Origin: Actinomycetes bacterium
GTDB taxonomy: Bacteria > Actinomycetota > Actinomycetes > Propionibacteriales > Nocardioidaceae
Assembly: GCA_023417775.1 (NCBI GenBank)
Contig: JAEZEJ010000129.1
Span: 1-41,099, forward strand
Direction of reading: 5' to 3'
Length of the DNA: 41,099 bases
Within the stretch, counting starts at the first letter, position 1. Each line of letters starts with the position of its first letter. Position numbers and translations under genes: made by a program. The notes below the pieces were generated by a model. The model worked only from the letters and a program-made list of their open reading frames with translations, ran no database searches and had not been told where the DNA came from. Shown here piece after piece: positions 32,569-41,099 of this stretch.

Positions 32569-33341
32569 GCACCGCTGAGACCTCCACCCTCGATACCGCG
32601 ACCTCGAGCGGCTCCGACAAGCCGGGCATCGCCCGCTATGTGACGCAACCGCTGGTCTGTGTCCTCGTGGTGGTGGGCTGCCTGGTCTTCGTGCAGGTCG
32701 CCGATGTCTCCGACAGCGAGGCGCGCTCCCTCGCGGTGGGCAACCTGCTGCCGCTCTTCGGCCAGCATCTGAGTGTCAGCTTCATCGCCACCCTGGTCAC
32801 CGTCGCGGTCGCCGTCCCGGTCGGCGTGCTGCTGACCCGCGGGCCGATGCGCCGGTACTCCAAGCCCATCATCACCATCGCCGGATTCGGACAGGCTGCG
32901 CCTGCGATCGGCCTGATCGCCTTGGGCGCGGCGATCTTCGGGATCGGCACCCTCGGCGCCACAGTGGCGCTGGTCGTCTACGGACTGCTGCCGATCATCG
33001 CCAACACGGTGGCCGGCATCGACTCGGTCGATGCCAAGCTCGTCGAGGCGGGGCGGGGCATGGGCATGTCGGGCCTCGCGACCCTCCTGCGGGTCGAGCT
33101 GCCGCTCGCCCTGCCGATCATCATCGCCGGCGTGCGCACGGCCCTCGTGCTCATCGTCGGCACCGCGGCCCTGGTGTCCTTCACCGGCGGTGGCGGACTG
33201 GGCCAGCTCATCACCTCGGGGATCAAGCTGCAGCAGGACGTGGTCCTCGTCATCGGAGCCTTGCTCATCGCCGCGCTCGCGCTGTTCATCGACTGGATCG
33301 CCCGGGTCGTGGAGATCGTGGCATCGCCGAAGGGAGTCTGA
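32565..33341 (+). CDS. Osmoprotectant ABC transporter permease (OpuCD-like), second copy
   Basis: 258 aa, six membrane helices after a polar 27-residue N-terminus (Ser/Thr-rich). EAA loop EAGRGMGMSGLATLLRVELPLALPIIIAG is close to that of the first permease, indicating paralogy by duplication. ATGA overlap with the ATPase gene and 1 bp before the lipoprotein's GTG, so a tight operon. Role: second half of the translocation pore. Confidence 0.93.
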
Positions 33342-33342
33342 C

Positions 33343-34314
33343 GTGTCCATCCGCCGACTTCGTGCCCTGACCCTCGCCGGGGCCGCCACCGCCGTACTGG
33401 CCGCGGGATGCGGCCTGCAGTCCTCCTCGGGAGCCGTGCTCTCGGCCGAACCGGCCGAGATCGAGCACCATGACTCGCTGGAGGGCGTGCCCGTGACGGT
33501 CGTGGCGAAGGACTTCACCGAGCAGCTGGTGCTCGGCAATATGGTGTCGACCATCCTCGATGTCGCCGGCGCCGATGTCACCAATATGTCGAACACACCG
33601 GGTTCGTTCGGAGCGCGCCAGGCCATGATCGACGGTGACGCCGACATCTCCCCCGAGTACACGGGGACGGGCTGGATCAACTATCTCGGCAATGACGAGC
33701 CGGTCAAGGGCGAGGAGGAGCAGTGGCAGGCGGTCCTCGAGGCCGACGAGCCCAATGGCCTGGTCTGGCTCCCGCCGTCGCCGATGAACAACACCTATGC
33801 CTTCGCGATCCGCGAGGACAAGGCCGAGGAGCTCGGCGTGGAGAAGTTCTCCGACCTGCTCGAGCTGCCGCCGGAGGAGCTCACCTTCTGCGTCGAGTCG
33901 GAGTTCGCGACCCGCAACGACGGGTTCGAGCCGATGCTCGCCGCCTACGACCTCACCCCGGGCGATCTCGCCGACGTGCTCACTCTCGACACGGGCGTGG
34001 TCTACACGGCGACCGCGGAGGGACGCTGCAACTTCGGCGAGGTCTTCACCACTGACGGCCGCATTCCGGGGCTCGACCTGCGAGTGCTCGAGGACGACCG
34101 GCAGTTCTTCCCGCTGTACAACCTCTCGATGGTGGTCCGAGACGACCTGCTCGACGAGCATCCGGAGATCCAGGACGTCCTCGACCAGGTCTCGCCGCTC
34201 ATCACGAACGAGGTCATGCTCGAACTGAACGCCCGGGTCGACAGCGATGGCGAGGATCCGGCGATCGTCGCCCGCGACTGGCTGGCCGAGGAAGGCCTCG
34301 TCGAGCTGCCCTGA
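33343..34314 (+). CDS. Osmoprotectant-binding lipoprotein (OpuCC-like)
   Basis: 323 aa. Lipoprotein signal MSIRRLRALTLAGAATAVLAAGC with lipobox LAAG-C and acylated C23. The OpuAC-type binding domain starts at VTVVAKDFTEQLVLGNMVSTIL and includes ISPEYTGTGWINYLG and SPMNNTYAFAIRED, typical of glycine betaine/choline binding proteins. GTG start with AGGGAG 7 nt upstream. Captures the solute outside the membrane for the two permeases. The operon has ATPase, two permeases and receptor: complete. Confidence 0.94.
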   Translation: MSIRRLRALTLAGAATAVLAAGCGLQSSSGAVLSAEPAEIEHHDSLEGVPVTVVAKDFTEQLVLGNMVSTILDVAGADVTNMSNTPGSFGARQAMIDGDADISPEYTGTGWINYLGNDEPVKGEEEQWQAVLEADEPNGLVWLPPSPMNNTYAFAIREDKAEELGVEKFSDLLELPPEELTFCVESEFATRNDGFEPMLAAYDLTPGDLADVLTLDTGVVYTATAEGRCNFGEVFTTDGRIPGLDLRVLEDDRQFFPLYNLSMVVRDDLLDEHPEIQDVLDQVSPLITNEVMLELNARVDSDGEDPAIVARDWLAEEGLVELP

Positions 34315-34345
34315 TCGCAGCCGCGCGCCTCTGATCCCGCCGCGG

Positions 34346-34396
34346 GCGGTGACTGAGGCACCTCTCCAGCGCCTCGAGAGGTGCGTGGGCCACCGC
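34346..34396 (+). repeat. Intergenic palindrome, copy 2 of the hairpin family (possible terminator)
   Basis: GCACCTCTC (34358-34366), 9-nt loop, GAGAGGTGC (34376-34384): perfect 9-bp stem, with outer GCGGTG/CACCGC also complementary. Homologous to 9259-9305. Lies 31 bp after the osmoprotectant operon and before the pyr promoter, so it may end transcription although no U-tract follows. Confidence 0.6.
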
Positions 34397-34483
34397 CCCT
34401 CGCGGCGAGAGGTGTGTCGTCCACGGCCGGGCTCGACCGGCTGGCGGGTCCCGGGTCGTGGCGTCGCCGCGCGCGTGTCCTGT

Positions 34484-34489
34484 TAGGCT
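34484..34489 (+). promoter_or_regulatory. -10 element of the pyr operon (TAGGCT)
   Basis: TAGGCT predicts transcription start at about 34496, giving a leader of about 52 nt that contains the PyrR-binding loop. Confidence 0.65.
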
Positions 34490-34501
34490 GAGGCGACCGA
34501 T

Positions 34502-34547
34502 CGACATCCTTTAACGACCGTCCCGTGAGGCGGAGAAGGAGGTCAGC
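34502..34547 (+). promoter_or_regulatory. PyrR-binding leader of the pyr operon with ribosome-binding-site masking
   Basis: TCCCGTGAGGCG (34521-34532) fits the PyrR RNA-binding loop UCCNGNGAGGCU at all but the last base and is closed by CCG/CGG (34518-34520, 34531-34533). Outside it, TCCTT (34507-34511) can pair with AAGGA (34536-34540) of the strong ribosome-binding site AAGGAGG (34536-34542), 5 nt before the pyrR ATG. Inference: UMP-bound PyrR stabilises the hairpin and represses translation, as proposed for mycobacteria. Confidence 0.75.
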
Positions 34548-35123
34548 ATGGTGGTGTCTGCCGACACGCCCACGCCTGACGACGTACCCGCGCGCACCGT
34601 CCTCGACGACCAGGACATCTCCCGCGCTCTCACCCGCATCACCCACGAGATCCTCGAGCGCAATCGCGACTCGCGCGATGTGGTCCTGCTGGGGATCCCC
34701 ACCCGCGGCGTGCACCTCGCCCGCCGGATCGCCGAGCGGATGAGCGAGGTCGAGGGGCGCGCGATCACCCCCGGCTCGCTCGACGTCACGATGTACCGCG
34801 ATGACCTCCGGATGCGGCCCGCCCGCGCGCTGGAGCACACCTCGATCCCCGAGGACATCGACGGCAAGGTCGTGGTGCTCATCGATGACGTGCTCTTCAG
34901 CGGCCGCACGATCCGCGCCGCACTCGACGCGCTCAACGACCTCGGCCGCCCGCGCGCGGTCCAGCTCGCCGTCCTCGTCGACCGCGGCCACCGCGAGCTC
35001 CCGATCCGCGCCGATTTCGTGGGCAAGAACCTCCCGACCTCCTTGGCCGAGAAGGTCCAGGTCCGCCTCGCCGACCACGATGACGAACCAGATTCGGTGA
35101 CCATCGTGGGAGGTGCCTCCTGA
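34548..35123 (+). CDS. pyrR: Bifunctional pyr operon regulator / uracil phosphoribosyltransferase PyrR
   Basis: 191 aa. RNA-binding attenuation/translation regulator with residual UPRTase activity. PRPP loop VVLIDDVLFSGRTIRAAL (about 107-124) and substrate region LGIPTRGVHLARRIAERM, TMYRDDL are typical. First gene of pyrR-pyrB-pyrC-carA-carB. Senses UMP/UTP to control the operon through the leader just upstream. Stop shares a base with the pyrB ATG. Confidence 0.96.
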   Translation: MVVSADTPTPDDVPARTVLDDQDISRALTRITHEILERNRDSRDVVLLGIPTRGVHLARRIAERMSEVEGRAITPGSLDVTMYRDDLRMRPARALEHTSIPEDIDGKVVVLIDDVLFSGRTIRAALDALNDLGRPRAVQLAVLVDRGHRELPIRADFVGKNLPTSLAEKVQVRLADHDDEPDSVTIVGGAS

Positions 35124-36061
35124 TGGCGATGCCCCGACACCTGCTCTCCGCCGCCGATCTCGACCACGAGGCCGCCACCCGGGTGCTCGACACCGCTGAG
35201 GAGCTGCTCGGCGTCGCCCAGCGGCCGATCAAGAAGCTGCCGACCCTTCGCGGTCGCACCGTGGTCAACCTCTTCTTCGAGGACTCCACCCGTACCCGTA
35301 TCTCCTTCGAGGCCGCCGCCAAACGACTCTCGGCCGATGTCATCAACTTCTCGGCCAAAGGGTCGAGCGTCAGCAAGGGCGAGAGCCTCAAGGACACCGC
35401 CCTCACGCTGCAGGCGATGGGCGCCGATGCCGTGGTGATCCGCCATCCCGCCTCGGGAGCCCCGCACCGCCTCGCCACCAACCGGTGGATGAGCGGCGCG
35501 GTGGTCAACGCGGGCGATGGCATGCACGAGCACCCCACGCAGGCGCTCCTCGATGCCTTCACGATGCGTCGCCACCTCGGTGATCTCGCGGGCAAGCGGG
35601 TCACGATCGTCGGCGATGTCCTGCACAGCCGCGTCGCGCGCTCCAATGCGCTGCTGCTGCACACCCTCGGCGCGGAGGTCACCCTGGTCGCGCCGCCCAC
35701 CCTGCTGCCCGTCGGCGTGGAGAGCTGGCCGGTGACCTGCTCCTATGATCTCGACGACAGCCTGGAGGGCGCCGACGCCGTCATGATGCTGCGGGTGCAG
35801 CGCGAGCGGATGAACGCCTCGTTCTTCCCCAGCGCCCGCGAGTACAGCCGCCGCTACGGGCTCGACACCGCCCGGATGAACCGGCTGCCCGATCAGGCGA
35901 TCGTCATGCATCCCGGGCCGATGAACCGGGGCATGGAGATCACGGCCGATGTCGCGGACTCGCCGCGCTCGGTCATCGTCGAACAGGTCACCAACGGCGT
36001 CGCCGTGCGGATGGCCGCTCTCTACCTGCTGCTCGGCGGCGCCAACGAGGAGACCGAATGA
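35123..36061 (+). CDS. pyrB: Aspartate carbamoyltransferase catalytic subunit
   Basis: Makes carbamoyl-aspartate, the first committed step of UMP synthesis. 312 aa. Carbamoyl-phosphate motif FFEDSTRTRISFE (about 52-64), HPTQALLDAFTM, GDVLHSRVARSN, and C-terminal HPGPMNRGMEI. No regulatory pyrI gene is present, as usual for actinobacteria. TGATG overlap with pyrR; ATGA overlap with pyrC. Confidence 0.97.
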   Translation: MAMPRHLLSAADLDHEAATRVLDTAEELLGVAQRPIKKLPTLRGRTVVNLFFEDSTRTRISFEAAAKRLSADVINFSAKGSSVSKGESLKDTALTLQAMGADAVVIRHPASGAPHRLATNRWMSGAVVNAGDGMHEHPTQALLDAFTMRRHLGDLAGKRVTIVGDVLHSRVARSNALLLHTLGAEVTLVAPPTLLPVGVESWPVTCSYDLDDSLEGADAVMMLRVQRERMNASFFPSAREYSRRYGLDTARMNRLPDQAIVMHPGPMNRGMEITADVADSPRSVIVEQVTNGVAVRMAALYLLLGGANEETE

Positions 36062-37398
36062 CCGAGCCGACCGAAGGAACCACGAGCATGACCGACTACC
36101 TCATCCGCGGCGGCCGACTGCTCGGCGGCGAGCCTGCCGACCTCCTCGTCCGCGATGGTGTGATCGCCGCACTCGGCGACGCAGCCGGACAGGGGATCGA
36201 GGGTCTGGAGACCATCGACGCCACCGGCCTGATCGTGCTGCCGGGCCTGGTGGACCTGCACACCCATCTGCGCGAGCCCGGACGCGAGGATGCCGAGACC
36301 GTCCGCACCGGCTCGCAGGCCGCGGCCCGCGGTGGCTTCACCTGCGTGCACGCGATGGCCAATACCGATCCGGTCGCCGACACCGCCGGTGTCGTCGAGC
36401 AGGTCTACCGGCTCGGGGTCGAGCACGGCTTCTGCGATGTGCAGCCGATCGGCGCCGTGACGGTGGGCCTGATGGGGGAGCGGCTCGCGGAGCTGGGCGC
36501 GATGGCCACGTCCGCGGCCGGGGTGCGCGTGTTCTCCGATGACGGCAAGTGCGTCTCCGATGCGGTGCTGATGCGCAGGGCCCTGGAGTACGTCAAGGCC
36601 TTCGACGGTGTCATCGCCCAGCACGCCCAGGAGCCACGGCTCACCGAGGGCGCGCAGATGAACGAGGGCGCGCTCTCCGGAGAACTGGGGCTCACCGGCT
36701 GGCCGGCGGTCGCCGAGGAGGCGATCATCGCCCGCGATGTCCTGCTCGCCGAGCACGTCGGCTCACGGCTGCACGTGTGCCACCTCTCCACGCGAGGATC
36801 GGTCGAGATCGTGCGATGGGCCAAGAGCCGTGGCATCGACGTCACCGCCGAGGTCACCCCGCATCATCTGCTGCTCACCGACGAGCTCGTCCGCAGCTAC
36901 GACCCGATCTACAAGGTCAATCCGCCGCTGCGCAGCGCCGACGATGTCGCCGCCGTCTGCGAGGGACTCGCCGACGGCACGATCGACATCGTCGCGACCG
37001 ATCATGCCCCGCATCCGATGGAGGACAAGGAGTGCGAGTGGGATGTCGCGGCCTTCGGCATGCTCGGTCTGGAGACCGCGCTGTCGATCGTGCAGCAGAC
37101 GATGGTCGACACCGGCGCGATCGGCTGGGAGCGGGTCGCCGAGGCGATGTCGGTTGTGCCCGCGCGCATCGGCAGGGTCGAACGGCATGGCCGTCCGATC
37201 GCGGTCGGTGAGCCGGCGAACCTGGTGATCTACGATCCCGCGGCGACGCGCGTGGTCGAGCCCGCCGAGAGCGTCTCGCTGTCGCGCAACACCCCCTACG
37301 CCGGGATCGAGCTGCCCGGACGTGTGGTGGCCACGCTACTGCGCGGCCGCCCCACGGTCCTCGACGGCGCCCTGGTCGCCGAGGCGGTGACGGCATGA
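36058..37398 (+). CDS. pyrC: Dihydroorotase
   Basis: Zinc amidohydrolase closing carbamoyl-aspartate to dihydroorotate. 446 aa (class I). Metal ligands in DLHTHLREPG (about 64-73), the carboxylated Lys/His region later (CHLSTRGSVE, VTPHHLLLTD) and Asp in ATDHAPH (about 316). Two starts fit: ATG 36058 in the pyrB ATGA with GAGGAG upstream, or ATG 36088 with GAAGGA, where the family-like sequence MTDYLIRGGRLLGG begins; the first ten residues are Thr/Glu/Pro filler. The last bases are part of a 30-bp repeat shared with the carA start. Confidence 0.96.
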   Translation: MTEPTEGTTSMTDYLIRGGRLLGGEPADLLVRDGVIAALGDAAGQGIEGLETIDATGLIVLPGLVDLHTHLREPGREDAETVRTGSQAAARGGFTCVHAMANTDPVADTAGVVEQVYRLGVEHGFCDVQPIGAVTVGLMGERLAELGAMATSAAGVRVFSDDGKCVSDAVLMRRALEYVKAFDGVIAQHAQEPRLTEGAQMNEGALSGELGLTGWPAVAEEAIIARDVLLAEHVGSRLHVCHLSTRGSVEIVRWAKSRGIDVTAEVTPHHLLLTDELVRSYDPIYKVNPPLRSADDVAAVCEGLADGTIDIVATDHAPHPMEDKECEWDVAAFGMLGLETALSIVQQTMVDTGAIGWERVAEAMSVVPARIGRVERHGRPIAVGEPANLVIYDPAATRVVEPAESVSLSRNTPYAGIELPGRVVATLLRGRPTVLDGALVAEAVTA

Positions 37399-37493
37399 GC
37401 GAGCGGAGCGAGCGATCGATGAAGGTCATCTCATGCCGTTACCGGCCTACTGTGCTTCTCCTCGAGGCGGTGACGGCATGAGCGAGCGGAGCG
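37381..37493 (+). repeat. 83-bp tandem duplication at the pyrC-carA junction (30-bp direct repeats)
   Basis: GAGGCGGTGACGGCATGAGC followed by GAGCGGAGCG occurs at 37381-37410 and again, identical over 30 bp, at 37464-37493. The repeat spans the pyrC stop/carA start ATGA, so the junction itself is duplicated with 53 bp of unrelated sequence between. Confidence 0.9.
37395..37481 (+). CDS. Bridging micro-ORF D (28 aa) between pyrC and carA
   Basis: ATG 37395 overlaps the pyrC stop; TGA 37479-37481 overlaps the carA ATG. The peptide starts MSERSERSMKV and ends EAVTA, the same last residues as PyrC because of the duplication. It keeps pyrC and carA linked by continuous reading, as do micro-ORFs A-C, but has no EICS/ISVQ motif. 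It may be translated only as a coupling device. Confidence 0.4.
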   Translation: MSERSERSMKVISCRYRPTVLLLEAVTA

Positions 37494-38617
37494 CCGCCGT
37501 CATCGTCCTGGAGGACGGGCGCGTCTTCCACGGCGAGTCCTATGGCGCCACCGGCACCACGATCGCCGAGATCGTCTTCAACACCGGCATGACCGGCTAC
37601 CAGGAGACGCTCACCGATCCCTCCTACCGGGGCCAGATCGTCGTGATGACGGCCCCGCATATCGGCAACACGGGGGCCAATGCCGAGGACTTCGAGTCCC
37701 GCCGGGTCTGGGTCGACGGCTATGTGGTGCGCGATCCGGCCCGCCGTTCATCGAACTGGCGCGCTGACCGCACCCTGGACGATCTGCTGCGCGAGCAGGG
37801 CGTCGTCGGCATCAGCGGGGTCGACACCCGCGCGCTGACCCGCCACCTGCGGGAGCGCGGTTCGATGCGGGCCGCGATCAGCAGCGAGATCGCCGACACC
37901 GCGGCCCTGCTGGAGCAGGTCAACGCCGCGCCGCAGATGACCGGCTCGAACTTCCTGGCCGAGGTCACCACGCCCGAGGCCTATGTCGTCCCGGCGGTGG
38001 GGGAGAGGCGCTACACCGTCGCCGCCCTGGACCTCGGCATCAAGGGCATGACCCCGCGTCGCCTGGCCGAACGGGGTATCGAGGTGCACGTGCTGCCCGC
38101 CACCGCGACGGTCGACGATGTCCTCGCCGTCCGCCCGGACGGGGTCTTCGTCTCCAATGGGCCGGGCGACCCGGCTACCGCCGACGGCCCCGTCGAGGTG
38201 GTGCGGGAGGTGCTGGCCCGCCGGCTGCCCTTCTTCGGGATCTGCCTCGGCAACCAGATCCTCGGTCGTGCCCTCGGCCGCGGCACCTACAAGCTCCGCT
38301 ACGGGCATCGCGGCATCAACCAGCCGGTGCAGGATCGCACCACGGGCAAGGTCGAGGTCACCGCGCACAATCACGGCTTCGCGGTCGATGCCCCGCTCGA
38401 CTCCGACTTCGACACCCCCTTCGGGCCGGCCCATGTCACGCATGTCGGCCTCAATGACGATGTCGTCGAGGGGATCGCGCTGCGCGAGCAGCCGGCGTTC
38501 AGCGTGCAGTACCACCCCGAGGCAGCGGCCGGGCCGCACGATGCGGCCTATCTGTTCGACCACTTCGTGGAGTCGATGTCCGGCGCTGCGAGCGCGACGC
38601 GAGAAGGGAGCCGCTGA
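37478..38617 (+). CDS. carA: Carbamoyl-phosphate synthase small (glutaminase) subunit
   Basis: 379 aa. N-terminal CarA domain (AAVIVLEDGRVFHGESYGATG, about 5-25) and C-terminal class I amidotransferase with the triad C256 (FGICLGNQI), H346 and E348 (QYHPEAAAG); FVSNGPGDPATADGP is the oxyanion block. Supplies ammonia to CarB. ATG 37478 starts MSERSAAVIVLEDG; the frame opens further upstream at 37433 but only through the duplicated spacer. One base separates its stop from the carB ATG. Confidence 0.97.
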   Translation: MSERSAAVIVLEDGRVFHGESYGATGTTIAEIVFNTGMTGYQETLTDPSYRGQIVVMTAPHIGNTGANAEDFESRRVWVDGYVVRDPARRSSNWRADRTLDDLLREQGVVGISGVDTRALTRHLRERGSMRAAISSEIADTAALLEQVNAAPQMTGSNFLAEVTTPEAYVVPAVGERRYTVAALDLGIKGMTPRRLAERGIEVHVLPATATVDDVLAVRPDGVFVSNGPGDPATADGPVEVVREVLARRLPFFGICLGNQILGRALGRGTYKLRYGHRGINQPVQDRTTGKVEVTAHNHGFAVDAPLDSDFDTPFGPAHVTHVGLNDDVVEGIALREQPAFSVQYHPEAAAGPHDAAYLFDHFVESMSGAASATREGSR

Positions 38618-38618
38618 G

Positions 38619-41099
<2,481 letters not shown>

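Overview
The window is about 41 kb of very GC-rich, densely packed chromosome from an actinobacterium (Actinomycetota, probably Micrococcales; genus not resolvable from sequence alone). The evidence is the gene order (pdxST-yebC-ruvCAB-yajC-apt-rel, hisS-aspS-rarA-alaS-ruvX-mltG-aroECKB-pepQ-efp-nusB, pyrRBC-carAB), frequent ATGA and TGATG stop/start overlaps, GTG/TTG starts and many TAGGCT-like -10 boxes placed 6-7 nt before start codons (leaderless mRNAs). It is mostly housekeeping; no phage, IS, CRISPR, tRNA or rRNA was seen. All genes but one (a DUF349-repeat gene, 11732-12967) are on the + strand.

Layout. 1-3011: end of an unidentified gene, PLP synthase pdxST, yebC and a small membrane protein. 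3120-6764: Holliday-junction operon ruvCAB with a LexA-type box over the ruvC start, then yajC, a small lipoprotein, apt and a 31-codon membrane peptide; secD and secF, normally between yajC and apt, are absent. 6923-9241: bifunctional (p)ppGpp enzyme. 9349-11601: exported GH31 enzyme with the complete sulfoquinovosidase active-site set. 11732-13738: DUF349 gene and metallo-hydrolase, divergent from a 75-bp gap with two leaderless promoters. 13845-24523: hisS-aspS, rarA, two small membrane proteins, alaS-ruvX-mltG-aroE. 24606-30204: orphan prepilin peptidase, aroC-aroK-aroB, pepQ, efp, nusB. 30205-34314: repeat-rich spacer and a four-gene OpuC/ProU-type osmoprotectant ABC operon lying between nusB and pyrR. 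34484-41099: pyrimidine operon with a PyrR-binding leader; carB runs off the window.

Most interesting observation: at three tightly coupled junctions (before hisS, mltG and pepQ) a roughly 70-bp palindromic element sits inside a short ORF. That ORF begins in the ATGA overlapping the upstream stop and ends in the ATGA that starts the downstream gene. The three 36-37 aa peptides share the pattern [T/S]EICS, then [V][N/D], then TN, then ISVQ at fixed spacing. The palindrome is also open on the opposite strand, giving a similar peptide. ATGAGC is duplicated on both sides each time, like a target-site duplication. A fourth junction (pyrC-carA) has the same architecture from an 83-bp tandem duplication. 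This looks like a mobile or once-mobile palindromic element that inserts into stop/start overlaps without breaking translational coupling.

Other points: a REP-like hairpin array after nusB, a low-GC3 insert in the gene at 18515, a codon-usage change inside carB, and a PyrR leader that can mask the pyrR ribosome-binding site.
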